A DNA stretch of 64,000 nt, taken from the NCBI GenBank assembly GCA_029237695.1, contig CM055271.1, positions 83,029,488 through 83,093,487 of the forward strand. The letters run 5' to 3'. This stretch comes from Conchocele bisecta (Eukaryota > Mollusca > Bivalvia > Lucinida > Thyasiridae). A program made the position numbers and the translations under genes. The notes under the pieces were generated by a model. It did not search any database. It was given only the letters and a program-made list of their open reading frames with translations, and was not told where the DNA came from. Positions 1 to 10,326 of this stretch are shown here, in pieces (within the stretch, counting starts at the first letter, position 1; each line of letters opens with the position of its first letter).

Positions 1-25
1 ACAAAAATTAACCAAAAAACTTAAC

Positions 26-1140
26 CAAAGTGCCGACTATATTGCGCTTTCCGCAAGCGGGGACGACAAAAAGTAATTTGACCTTGACATTGGGCACAGG
101 GGCCGCACGGATGGTGGGTAGAATGAAAATATGGATGATGATAAACAGGCATGTGAAGGTTCAAGGTAATGGGCAAAGTAGGTGCATAGATATAGTACAT
201 GAAAAAACTTTGACCAAAAACTTTAACCAAAAACTTCAAAGTAATTTGACCTTGACATTGGGCACATGGGCCGCACGGGTGGGGGTAGAATGAAACTATG
301 GATGATGATAAACACCCATGTGAAGTTTGAAGGTAATGGGCAAAGCAGTTGGAGAGATATAGAATAACGAAAAACTTTAACCAAAAAACTTTAACCAAAA
401 ACTTCAAAGTAATTTGACCTTGACATTGGGCACATGGGCCACACGGGAGGGGGGGGGGGGGGTGGTAGAATTAAAATATAGATGATGATAAACACCCATG
501 TGAAGTTTCAAGGTAATGGGCAAAGCAGTTGCAGAGATATAGTATAACGAAAAACTTTAACCACAAAATTTAACCAAAAACTTGAACCGGACACACGTAC
601 GTACGTACGTACGTACGTACGTCGTACTCCAAAGTGCCGACTATATCGCGCTTTCACCAAGCGCGCGACAAAAACTTTAAAGTAATTTGACCTTGCCATT
701 GGGCACAGGGGCCGCATGGGTGGGGGTAGAATGAAAATATGGATGATGATAAACAGTCATGTGAAGGTTCAAGGTAATGGGCAAAGTAGGTGCATAGATA
801 TAGTACATGAAAAAACTTTAACCAAAAACTTTAACCAAAAACTTCAAAGTAATTTGACGTTGACATTGGGCACAGGGGCCGCACGGGTGGGGGGTAGAAT
901 GAAAATATAGATGATGATAAACACCCATGTGAAGTTTGAAGGTAATGGGCAAAGCAGATGCAGAGATATAGTACAACGAAAAACTTTAACCAAAAAACTT
1001 AACCAAAAACTTCAAAGTAATTTGACCTTGACATTGGGCACAGGGGCCGCACGGGAGGGGGGTAGAATGAAAATATAGATGATGATAAACACCCATGTGA
1101 AGTTGCAAGGTAATGGGCAAAGCAGTTGCAGAGATATAGT
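26..1140. repeat. Tandem satellite, ~168-bp unit
   Basis: The block 'agtaatttgaccttgacat' recurs at about 71, 239, 407, 681, 849 and 1016, with steps of about 168 bp and one longer step of ~274. Each unit continues through a GGCCGCACGGG segment, a G-run, 'gatgatgataaac' and short 'actttaacc' repeats. An (ACGT)n run sits at about 593-622. Short open frames across it share the repeat period and are not genes. Confidence 0.85.
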
Positions 1141-2030
1141 ATAACGAAAAACTTTAACCAAAAAACTTAACCAAAAAACTTAACCAAAACTTTAACCAAA
1201 AAATTTAACCAAAAACTTTAACCAAAAAATTTAGCCAAAAACTTTAACCAAAAAACTTAACCAAAAAACTTAACCAAAAACTTTAACCGGACCCACGTAC
1301 GTACGTACGCCAAAGTTCCGACTATATCGCGCTTTCCGCAAGCGGGCGCAACAAAAACTTAACCAAAAAACTTAACCAAAAACTTTAACCAAAAAACTTA
1401 ACAAAAAACTTAACCAAAAAACTTAACCAAAAAACTTAACTAAAAACTTTAACCGGACACACGTACGTACGTACGCCAAAGTTCCGACTATATCGCGCTT
1501 TCCGCAAGCGGGCGCAACAAAAACTTAACCAAAAAACTTAACCAAAAACTTTAACCAAAAAACTTAACCAAAAACTTTAACCAAAAAACTTAACCAAAAA
1601 ACTTAACCAAAAACTTTAACCGGACACACGTACGTACGTACGCCAAAGTTCCGACTATATCGCGCTTTCCGCAAGCGGGTTTTTTTCGCAACAAAAACTT
1701 AACCAAAAAACTTAACCAAAAACTTTAACCAAAAAACTTCACCAAAAAACTTAACCAAAAACTTAACCAAAAACTTTAACCAAAAGACTTAACCAAAAAC
1801 TTTAACCGGACACACGTACGTACGTTCGCCAAAGTTCCGACTATATCGCGCTTTCCGCAAGCGGGCGCAACAAAAACTTAACCAAAAAACTTAACCAAAA
1901 ACCTTAACCAAAAACTTAACCAAAAACTTAAACCAAAAAACTTAACCAAAAACTTTAACCGGACACACGTACGTACCGCCAAAGTGCCGACTATATCGCG
2001 CTTTCCGCAAGCGGGCGCGACAAAAAAGTG
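1140..2030. repeat. Second tandem array, 150-186-bp units with ACGT runs
   Basis: The marker 'caaagttccgactatatcgc' begins at about 1311, 1477, 1644, 1830 and 1980. Earlier relatives lie at 26 and 630, so the two arrays share a module. Each unit combines ~12-bp 'aaccaaaaactt' sub-repeats, a CACGTACGTACGTACG run and a short palindromic 'cgctttccgcaagcg' segment. No coding sequence is evident. Confidence 0.85.
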
Positions 2031-3950
2031 ATACTACCTCAGAGGAAGTTAACATATATCTGGAACTGCTGCAATATAACAGTCGTCGTCTCTGCTATAC
2101 CCTACATGGCACCAGATAACAAAAGCTGGAACTACTGCCGAAACGTCCCCGCATAAATACTTCAAATAGGACAATGTAACACACATAAACTTCATCTCCT
2201 TGAAAATTATAAATTTCCAGTATATATATTCAACAATTGTATTTGGTGATGAACAATCCATGAACTTAACTTCTGTGGTGAAAGATGCTACTAGTGACAT
2301 ACTAGGTGTGCCTACGAAGGCAGAATATATATACAAGAACAAGAACAAGAACATGGTGTATTTTAAATACCAAAATCATCTATGAATACTGGAACAATAA
2401 GACTGTTCTTCCTGTTCTCCAGAAATCAGAACCCACAATAGCAAACTATGGTCCTTGTCTTATACATGTATATCAATTATATAAAAAGACCCACAAAAAA
2501 AGTATGTACGCACGATTTGCATACATCGTGTGACATGCCGGTACAATGGACAACACAAAGTGCTTCACACAACTATATACCTTGCTATAGTCTGCTTCCC
2601 TAGATTCGGCTACCATTCCAACTATGCATAGTACACTGACTCCACCCAGACATACTATATCCAACATTACACTGGAAAACGCACAATGTAGATCCAGATT
2701 ATGAAGCACTAAATGACTCGGCTGGTCTCGGAACTAAAGGATTGCTATTCGACACCGAAAACAGCCCACATCGCCGCACTGAAACGCTGCAATGAAAATA
2801 GGTCCTGATTTCGTGATCACTTATGAAGCTAGCAATAAATAAATCTACGAACTTTACGTGATCTTATATTTCCACGAATGTTAGTTTCCGACTACGTTGA
2901 CCACTAGGACACAACATCTAGAACAGCGCCGATTACGCCAATATTATATTGGCTATACACTGGCCTCAAACACACACAGACCTTTATCTCCTGGGTAAAA
3001 CACACCACACGTTCCACCAAGGTAGAACGATAATTGTCCTCTTGCATGGAAAGTGGTTTTTCCCAATTGCTAACCAAGCCTGCATTGTCGGACGACTCTG
3101 CGCAGTATCTACGTGGTGAGTGTATAGCCAATATGTCAGTAAACCGATATTACACCGCTAATAAAGTGGATGCGTAATTAACTCCTCACGGGACACGAAC
3201 GATGGTATTTCCACAAATACATCATAAGTCTGGTTATTACAGCTAATATGTTCATATGTGAATGTACTTGTGTTTGACATCCACTATGTTACCGTGGAAC
3301 ACCTCTAAATCTGAACCTTCAATACAAGCACATGTATACCCGAATCAATATATACAAATTCCCGTGTCACGCGACAGGTGGAGCTTTAGAGAATGGTTTA
3401 TGCAAACATCCCTGGGCCTCACTCTTTCGCCATCTTATGCACGGAATCAAGCGGTATTTTTGGATGAGGCAGTATGTGTGCGATTAAATTACCTTTTCGG
3501 CATTAAAACGCCATGTGCACATGTTCAGTATGTGTAGACGACGTGTGTAAAATGTCAGATTGATTGCCAATTCACTGTTGGAGAGGTTGAATACACTATG
3601 TACCTAATGAAGGAAACTAGAAAAATATCCACGCTGAAGAGGTAGAATTGTTCCATGGTCTTTATCATTATTTACGATTATCATATGGTCTCAAAAGATC
3701 ACAACTCGTGTGTCAATATACACGTGATCAGTGTCTTGATGATCGAAATGGTGTTTCACTTAAATTATCATATTATGACTTGACAAAGCCAGAATACACA
3801 GTAGACCTACGCATCTAGATCTGCATTATGTTGTGCCGCCAGTGGCCACTGTTTCCATATCATTGGCACTCGCAGAATGAACATGACTAATGAGACATGT
3901 TATTTGGCCGGAAACTGTTTCATTATGTGTACGGACTGACTGCTAATATA
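2031..3950. other. Non-coding stretch, nothing recognised
   Basis: Only short, codon-poor open frames (below ~100 codons) are present on both strands. I saw no recognisable domain, RNA gene or repeat family. It may be decayed retrotransposon sequence, given the integrase remnant downstream, but the sequence itself does not show this. Confidence 0.5.
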
Positions 3951-4112
3951 GGGTTAACTGTATTGTAATTTTCAAATTTGCGGCGTATATCAGAAAATGA
4001 TAGGTAGGAACATCTGTTTAATGGCGACGCGCTAGTGGAGCCATTAAACATGTTTTCCGACCTATAATTTTCTGATTTACGCCTCATATTTCAGAATTAC
4101 AATGCGGTTAAC
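3951..4112. repeat. Foldback (MITE-like) element
   Basis: The left arm beginning 'gggttaactgtattgtaatt' pairs with the right arm ending 'attacaatgcggttaac'. The inner arms, 'tatcagaaaatgataggt' and 'acctataattttctgat', also pair around a short centre near 4030. This is an imperfect long hairpin typical of non-autonomous DNA elements. Confidence 0.65.
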
Positions 4113-4799
4113 ATATTTCTAATGCACTCCTTTACTACTGGCGTAGGAATACATATTGAAATTAATTTCCGACCAGATGTTTCCTCCAACAATGATTATT
4201 ACCTATTAATGTATGACCATCAGCCAATCTGATTGCGTGATATTTATAGAGTGCATTATAAGTGCAATAAGATCGCTTGCCTCTCATATCCATGAAATTA
4301 ATACTCTATTCATGTCCTCACATACTACATGATATTTTTCTGCTGAAGCAATATGGCCTGTCAATGAAACATGTTTCTGGCAAAAACATACTATAGTTAC
4401 TGATACGGTATCCCACAAGTCAGTAACAGACATATATTCTAACTTTATTAAGGGTATGAATTCACAGGTACATGTAGTATTCACGAAATTACCTGTCAGT
4501 GATCACGAGTTTCAAGAAATTGCAAACTTGACTAAGTAAGATGCGCAATCGATTCTGCTCGAAAAACGATTCTAAAGGGATAACTCAATTTCAGAATGAA
4601 ATGTCCGCCATAAATATTGGCGTTTTGGGATTACAGCGATAAGCTGAAAGGATCTATATAAACACATAATTCTGACACGACTCGAGTCCAAAATGCTGTA
4701 AGCCGTGCACAATGGCCATCTCGTCATTCAGAAATGTCTCAAGATATTATGTTCTGGTAAAATGGTAGGAAGATATTCAATTGAAAATAGAAACTCAAA
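4113..4799. other. No gene seen
   Basis: This is AT-rich sequence with short random open frames. Nothing was recognised before the integrase remnant that follows. Confidence 0.4.
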
Positions 4800-5525
4800 T
4801 GGTGAAGAGACTCTGATATCACACTATGTACCAGACCACCCATGGCAACTGTTGCTACAAACATCTCCACATGGAATGAAAAGGAATTTCTGGTAACTGT
4901 TATCTACAACTGTCACATTGCATAAATCCAAAACGGCCATTGGGAAGTTGAAAGGGATTTACAGTCAGCATGGTGTACCAAGTACACATGTGTCAGATGA
5001 AGTATAATTGCCTTCCAGGCATTTGCTGATTTTGCAAAAGAATGGGATTTCCTTAATGCCACGTGCTTTATGTAGCCAATCATGCCCAGTGGGTTAGCTG
5101 AGCGAACAGTAATCATTGAGAAACATCGTTCCTTAAAAACAAAAGTTGTATGTATAGACCTATATTTTGGTATACTGGAATATCGAAACTCCCATTACCG
5201 GCACGGACTGGTCACCTGCACAATTATTGATGGGACAGCGGCTTCTATACAGTTTATTGACCATTTGTGAGCGTGTATTGCCAAAACATGTTTCTATTTG
5301 TGACAAGATCAAATCCAGTCACACCAATAGAGTAAGAAACGATATGATCAAAACACAGTAGCTTTAAAATTAAAAGAGCTAAACACTGGCGACCAAGTTG
5401 GACTCCATAAAGACAACAAACTCTTGAGACCAGTTGCAGTCTGCTAGCGCAATGTCAGATCTTATATTGTACATACTCCAGATGGTGCATATTATCGCCG
5501 GAACAGACGCTTTCTCATGAAAGCA
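4800..5525 (+). pseudogene. Decayed Ty3/Gypsy-type retrotransposon integrase
   Basis: Fragments in shifting plus-strand frames keep the order expected of a Ty3/Gypsy integrase. The linker before the core contains VPDHPWQ (around 4829). HGVPSTHVSD follows (~4972-5001), then FADFAKEWDF (~5023-5052), PSGLAERTV (~5083-5109; the family usually has SNGLAER), a RNTPI...SPAQLLMGQRL segment (~5177-5235) and a C-terminal RSYIVYTPDGAYYRRNRR-like tail (~5452-5510). In-frame stops after the HGVPSTHVSD block and before the GLAER block, plus several frame changes, show that it is dead. No intact reverse transcriptase or LTR was seen around it. Confidence 0.75.
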
Positions 5526-5689
5526 AGGGATAATATGATTATTTACGTTTGCAATGCAATATACAAAACAGTGATATATACTTTATTGGATAAAACGGAT
5601 GATTTGCCATATTCTTTATCTTCTTACTTTAAAGGAAAACTTGTGTGCTGACCAAGATATCATTTGAAGAAACATAACTATCAGCCACA

Positions 5690-5963
5690 ACAATACTAAC
5701 ATACGCAATACATGTAAATCCTTGAAGTGGCAATTATGTATGTGGCACACTTATTTTCAGCTGCCATTTTGAAGATAATGATGTCTAGTACCACAATACT
5801 AGTTAGAAATGAACTCACCAGTTTGTGTGCATTGCATTATGAGTAAAAGCAGAAGAAACATACTAATATTCACCAATGCATTAAACATGAATAATATTAG
5901 ATTGTCAAGTTTAAAATGGTCGCAATTTCAAAATATACTGAAATCAGTATGCCAATATTTCTT

Positions 5964-6002
<39 letters not shown>

Positions 6003-6560
6003 CACCACATATAATGACGTTGACGTTAAATATAAATTAATTTTAATGGCGGTCATTTTAAAATTCAAAATGGCGTCCATGCGGCTCTTTGAAAAATAGA
6101 AGCAACTTCAGTTTTGTTATATGTTGTATATATGTTTTCAAGCAAACACACACGTGCCAATCACAATACCATTTGAAAGAACATAACTACAGCCAAAGAC
6201 TACTAGAAAGTGTAACACATCTTTGATGTGGCGATGTACATAACACACTTAGTTTCGGTGGTCATTTTGAAGATAACGATTACGTGTAGGACAATACCAG
6301 TTAGCAATAATCTCAGCAGACTGTGTTCAATGACATATGAGTAACCAGAAGAAACATACACAATGTTACCACGACATTCATTCAAAAATGTACACTAAAT
6401 ATTGGATTTCCTAGTTTGAAATTGCGGCCATTTTGTTTTTCGTTGCAAAAACACCACACACATAATGACTTTGATCTCGAAATATTTCAAGATGTCGGCT
6501 ATATGGCTTACAGAAAAAATGGAACCAACCTCAGTTTTGTTGTAGGTGGTCTATAGATGA
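5690..6560. repeat. Diverged tandem duplication, ~490-bp unit
   Basis: A segment of about 5690-6110 is repeated at about 6175-6560. Matching landmarks in order are 'gaaacataacta..cagcca', 'tgaagtggc/tgatgtggc', 'cattttgaagataa', 'acaata..agttag', 'atgagtaa..agaagaaacata', and 'ggcttacagaaaaa/ggctctttgaaaaa' at the end. Divergence is high, so the duplication is old. No coding content was identified. Confidence 0.65.
5964..5998. repeat. (AAT)n microsatellite
   Basis: This is an uninterrupted run of about eleven AAT/ATA trinucleotides inside the first copy of the duplication. Confidence 0.9.
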
Positions 6561-6789
6561 AAAAAACAAACTTGGTTCAAACAATGTAACAACAAATTTC
6601 ACAAGACCTAAAATAACGACATAACAGTATACGCTAGTACATGTATGAAGGCAACAAAAGCTTGATCACGATTGTAACATTCCGCGATTTTTAATCCAAG
6701 CTGGCCCTCTTCACATATTAGACACGCCATGGGATTTTGTACCTTCGAACATCTGCGTATCTAGTAATATAGACATCTAGTAATTTCAT

Positions 6790-7005
6790 TAACCCTTACT
6801 ACGCTGAATTAAATTGTGTCGTCTGCTGGGAATGTTTTATTTTAAATATTTCTCGATAAAACCCTGTTTTGACAGCACATGAGAATCGTCTCCACTAGTG
6901 GAGACGATTCTCATGTACTGCCAAAACAGGTGTTTTTTTTAAAGAATTAAGGCAAAAATGAAAAACAGCAGACGACAATTTTCGTCTCCCGCGTAGTGAG
7001 GGTTA
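6790..7005. repeat. Foldback MITE-like element with perfect central hairpin
   Basis: The ends 'aacccttactacgc' and 'gcgtagtgagggtt' pair. The interior GTCGTCTGCT pairs with AGCAGACGAC, and the centre is a near-perfect palindrome around ACTAGT at ~6896-6901 (stem 'catgagaatcgtctcc'). It has the same architecture as foldbacks at 27030, 28690 and 43960, though with different centres. Confidence 0.75.
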
Positions 7006-7249
7006 AATACGTTTACAACATTTACAATATTTTTCATAAATAAAGACAAAAGTTGACAAAATTGCGGAATAATCTGAAAATGTGATGCCTTTTAAGGAAA
7101 ATATTGTAATTTTGTCCAAAGGTACAAAATCCCACGGCATGCCTCTTATGTGGCTGTTACTGGAGAAATGGGTTTTATGTGTTTTGTGACCAGAGTATTT
7201 CCTGATCAAACGGCACACTCCAGCCTGATAGCGATATACAGTGCTTGTT

Positions 7250-7539
7250 AAAGACGCACGACGGGTGTTTTATTGTTGGAATGGCGAACAGTGCAGAACT
7301 TGATCAGACTGTGCGGATGCACAGGCTGATCTGGATCTACACTGTTCGCAAAACCCATAAGCCCCATTTATTCAGTCACAGCCACGGATAGAGATTTGTA
7401 CAGCTCAGTCACCATGCCAGCCATACAGAACCACTATTCCAACGGCTATGCTAAATTTAAAACGCATGTGGGTTGATCTTGGTTAAACAGAGCAGTGACC
7501 ATCTACCTGACCCCATCTGCCAGGTATACGGACGTTACA
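7250..7539. repeat. Host dispersed repeat (left flank of the large insertion)
   Basis: This contains the block 'ttggaatggcgaacagtgcag' through 'ctggatctacactgttcgc' and a 'cataagccccattt' block. These recur in whole or part at 22240, 23030, 27590, 39290, 40560-40790 and 41580-41770. The last part, ending 'gacgttacaaatgt', is the same ~123-bp unit found uninterrupted at 22300-22440. Confidence 0.7.
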
Positions 7540-7544
7540 AATGT
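7540..7544. other. Left target-site duplication AATGT
   Basis: AATGT immediately precedes the left terminal inverted repeat and is repeated at 22040-22044 directly after the right one. The uninterrupted host repeat at ~22318 reads 'gttacaaatgtcactg', which gives the empty-site sequence. Confidence 0.85.
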
Positions 7545-7776
7545 AGCAGCAGGGAGGCTGGGCAGACTGAGAAAATAATATGAGAAAAGATGGTGTTTTT
7601 TATCGTTGCTATATATCCGTTTAAATGTGTTGTTTGTCTATGTTTTTATATAGTTTTTTGTCATACTTTCTCATGTTTTCTAAAAAACATGAGAAAATCC
7701 GCTTATTTTCGTGGTTGATAATTTTCTCATATTTTTCTCATATTATTTGTAATATTTTCGCGGCTGATAATAATTT
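7545..7776. repeat. Left terminal inverted repeat (232 bp)
   Basis: It starts AGCAGCAGGGAGGCTGGGCA and is matched in inverted orientation by 21808-22039. I counted two mismatches, one in the 'catatttttctcat' segment and one in 'atattttcgcgg'. The repeat is AT-rich apart from its outermost ~25 bp and holds a perfect internal hairpin. Confidence 0.93.
7667..7696. other. Perfect hairpin inside the left TIR
   Basis: A 13-bp stem, TTTCTCATGTTTT (7667-7679), pairs exactly with 7684-7696 across a 4-nt loop. The equivalent hairpin in the right TIR is at 21888-21917. It may be a recombinase or replication-protein binding site, which is inference only. Confidence 0.8.
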
Positions 7777-7858
7777 TTTAATTGTCGGCTTTAATAATTA
7801 AAATTGAAAAAAAATAAAAATACTTATTTATAATTGAACATAAAATAGATTGTTATAA

Positions 7859-8128
7859 ATGACAAAAACAATTTTATCTCGTGAAGATCTAATAGCTATT
7901 GACGGCGCGAGGGGAAATATTCCCGCCGACTGGGTTAAGATAAAATATAAGATTGGAACGCGTAGACTTAATAATTTATGGAACCGGGACTTAACTTTAC
8001 AGACTGGGTCTGAAGTATGGGTTTCGGCTTCTGATAAATGTGATAAAAAATCCCGCGGCAGGCCTAAGGGCACTAAAAACCCCGATAAATTATGGGCAAA
8101 GGAAAATAACTGGATAAGGACAAATTAA
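7859..8128 (+). CDS. Small basic protein with C-terminal AT-hook-like motif
   Basis: An 89-residue protein beginning MTKTILSRED. It has no membrane segment or signal peptide. Near the C terminus (about residues 67-76) is the basic SRGRPKGTKN stretch, whose GRP core is the hallmark of AT-hook minor-groove binding; tryptophans occur in the middle and at the end. A role in binding the AT-rich element DNA, as a chromatin-like or regulatory protein, is plausible but inferred. It is the first gene inside the left TIR. Its stop overlaps the stop of the convergent gene in the tetranucleotide TTAA at 8125-8128. I do not recognise the rest of the protein. Confidence 0.6.
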   Translation: MTKTILSREDLIAIDGARGNIPADWVKIKYKIGTRRLNNLWNRDLTLQTGSEVWVSASDKCDKKSRGRPKGTKNPDKLWAKENNWIRTN

Positions 8129-8619
8129 TAATATCTCTTTATTATAAAGTAAGTAGTAATTAGACCGGCGCCGACGTATAATAGAGGTAATAGGGGAGGA
8201 AACCCCACGGGGGGGGGGGGGGGGGGGGGGGGGTGGGGGGGGGGGGGGGGGGGGGGGGGGGGTTTGTGTTTGGGGGGGGGGGAGGGGGGGGGGGGGGGGG
8301 GGGGTGGGGGAGGGGGGGAGGTGGGGTAAACATATGAACGTTCGGCCATTTGATAATTAAGTAGGGCATCGTCTGCGCGCCTAAACCCTATTAATGAATT
8401 TATTTCTTCCTCTTTCATCGCAGATAACCAACCCATTCTGTCTGTTTTAATAGTGTTTGAATGAATTAGTTCTTTTTCTTCTTCTGACATCTTAGCTTGG
8501 GTTATTTCTGGTTCATCTCTGAATAAATCTTGAGCAAATGGTGTAATAAAATTTACCGCCGACGTAACCGCAAGCGGAATTCCTACTACTAATGCTGTTA
8601 ACACTGCTGGTGCTACCAT
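8125..8619 (-). CDS. Membrane protein with long polyproline tract
   Basis: A 164-residue protein. Residues ~1-28 form a hydrophobic segment after MVAPAV. Residues ~30-95 are charged and acidic (MSEEEKEL motif). Residues ~100-140 are almost pure proline, encoded by a G-run-rich plus strand at ~8210-8320. The last ~22 residues form a second hydrophobic segment ending KRYY. It could be a minor virion or membrane-anchored protein of the element. The polyproline region would form an extended rod. Such homopolymer tracts are prone to both true length variation and base-calling error, so the frame across the tract is less certain. It reads leftward and follows the fibre gene after a 43-bp gap. No family was recognised. 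Confidence 0.6.
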   Translation of the reverse strand: MVAPAVLTALVVGIPLAVTSAVNFITPFAQDLFRDEPEITQAKMSEEEKELIHSNTIKTDRMGWLSAMKEEEINSLIGFRRADDALLNYQMAERSYVYPTSPPPPPPPPPPPSPPPKHKPPPPPPPPPHPPPPPPPPVGFPPLLPLLYVGAGLITTYFIIKRYY

Positions 8620-8662
8620 TATGTTAGTATATAAATGTGTTTTTTTTTTACATCAAAATTAA

Positions 8663-10255
8663 TTAAGTTTCGATACCACGAATTCTACTGTTTAAATATT
8701 TAAACATCGTCGTCATTTCGTTTGGTGCGAACGCCCGAGGGTATATCAACATTCCATAAAAATTCATATTTCCGCGATAGTTTGAGTCTCCCGGCAAACT
8801 TCCTATATGTAGATTCTTTTCAGAGTTTGATATGGTTGTTGTAAAAGTTTCCGTAGCGTCTGGTGGTATATGGAAATCGGATCTAAATAAATTAGCAGTA
8901 ACGCCGTCATATGTATATCCCCAAGCCTCTAATCTACCCCCAATTGGTGGGTCTAAATTAGCAACATATAATCTTCCAGCCGGTAGTAATCCATAATCTA
9001 AAGTAATGCTGTCGGGTTTTTGTATATGCATGGAAAATCTATCACTACCACGACCCCAAAAGAACGCAGACCCATTAGTGCGCATCTTATTTTTACAAAT
9101 GAAAAATAGTGTAGTTTTATTTCTATTAGCGCCGCCGAACGTTCCACCATTTATATCAGACGCGATAAGATCGCATCCAATTTCTCCGTTGAATTTTAAG
9201 TAGGGTTGGTTGAAATCGTCAAATTCTTCTAAAAGAGGGGGTTGATTACCTGCCGCGAATGGGACGCTATTATAAATATCCATAACTGTATTTATTTCAC
9301 CATTATTCGAATATAAAACGCTTCTAAGGCTGGGGATTAAACCAAGAACTATATCTGAATATGGTATACCGGGTAGTACCGCCTCTATCGCGTGTAACCT
9401 GTCGTCGTTATATTTATCCACGGAATATTGGCTATAATTAATGGGGTCGCCCGCGTCTACAGCCTTTGGTAGATTTATTATTTTATTGTTAGACATATCA
9501 ATATTACCGGACATGCTACCACCCACTGTCGGTAAAAACGCATCTCCAACACCAACCCCCGCCATTTCATTTCTAAGAGCCTCATAAACAACATCGGCAT
9601 TGGCGTAAACTTCAGTTTTAACCGCCGTGTCTGATCTAACAATTTCCCTAGAAAGTAAATCTACGGACGTTACTAAATCCGTTCTTAGTGTATTATTTTG
9701 GTTGGTATACCCATCTTGGAGTAGTGTAAAAGAAACCGCCGCTTCATCCGTAAGTGTTTTTTTAACCGATTCATCTCCTGTAATGGCATCTGCGCGAATT
9801 TCTCCATGAACGGTTACCATATCACTCGTTAGATCGTCAACGGTTTTATTAACACCATTTATTAGTTGTATAAGGGCATTATCGACGACGGTTTTTTGAT
9901 CGGCTAATTCTTCTGCGAACTCGTGCCTAATAACCGCACCTTGTACAATATCCTCGTCTCGCAACGCCGTTGCTAACTCCGCCGCCTCTTCTCTGGTTGT
10001 GGTAAACATAGCAGTTGCCCGATCTCGAGATGTTCTATCACCACTTTCTATTTTATCTCTTAAGGCGTTTTCTAACGTGTTAACTTTCGTATCCATGATG
10101 TTTTTTTCCGTATTAATAAATGTTATTGTCCAATCGTGAATAGTGCTTCTAGCGGCCTCTATTTGGTTTGAGGTATAGGTGGTCATTTCCACCTTCAACT
10201 CATCTAGAAGAGTGTCTATATTATTGGCAATTCTTTTAGCTCCATAAATGCTCAT
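8663..10255 (-). CDS. Fibre-like protein (coiled stalk, tail-fibre motif, LamG-like head)
   Basis: I take the ATG at 10255 (MSIYGAKRIA), giving 530 residues. The open frame continues upstream, but only through an implausible Ile/Tyr-rich stretch of AT-rich promoter. Residues ~1-230 are charged and heptad-like without prolines, a predicted helical stalk. Around 233-275 lies a GDAFLPTVGGSMSGNIDMSN...INLP...DPINYSQY segment resembling the repeat seen in phage and viral tail fibres ('MSGNIDMNNNKI..LPDP'). Residues ~320-530 look like a concanavalin/LamG-type beta-sandwich with aromatic-rich strands. The layout is stalk, trimerising linker and globular head, as in receptor-binding fibres of adenovirus-like virions. 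The reading frame is intact. The receptor-binding role is inference from architecture. Confidence 0.7.
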   Translation of the reverse strand: MSIYGAKRIANNIDTLLDELKVEMTTYTSNQIEAARSTIHDWTITFINTEKNIMDTKVNTLENALRDKIESGDRTSRDRATAMFTTTREEAAELATALRDEDIVQGAVIRHEFAEELADQKTVVDNALIQLINGVNKTVDDLTSDMVTVHGEIRADAITGDESVKKTLTDEAAVSFTLLQDGYTNQNNTLRTDLVTSVDLLSREIVRSDTAVKTEVYANADVVYEALRNEMAGVGVGDAFLPTVGGSMSGNIDMSNNKIINLPKAVDAGDPINYSQYSVDKYNDDRLHAIEAVLPGIPYSDIVLGLIPSLRSVLYSNNGEINTVMDIYNSVPFAAGNQPPLLEEFDDFNQPYLKFNGEIGCDLIASDINGGTFGGANRNKTTLFFICKNKMRTNGSAFFWGRGSDRFSMHIQKPDSITLDYGLLPAGRLYVANLDPPIGGRLEAWGYTYDGVTANLFRSDFHIPPDATETFTTTISNSEKNLHIGSLPGDSNYRGNMNFYGMLIYPRAFAPNEMTTMFKYLNSRIRGIET

Positions 10256-10326
10256 TATTATTAATTTATGTAAATATATATATAAATAAATATATATATA
10301 AATAAATATATTTATATAAAAATAAA
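10256..10326. promoter_or_regulatory. Divergent AT-only intergenic promoter region
   Basis: These 71 bp separate the leftward fibre gene from the rightward 10327 gene. They are nearly pure A/T with repeated TATATAAA and a TTTATATAAA at 10311-10320, ending 6 bp before the ATG at 10327. A shared bidirectional promoter is likely but inferred. Confidence 0.45.

Noticed and set aside
30..910. Short frames repeating 'GNGQSRCIDIVHEKTLTKN'
   Set aside because: They recur with the 168-bp satellite unit and have no independent support.
8160..8369. Second proline-rich minus frame in the G-run region
   Set aside because: Out-of-frame shadow of the 8125-8619 gene created by the homopolymer.
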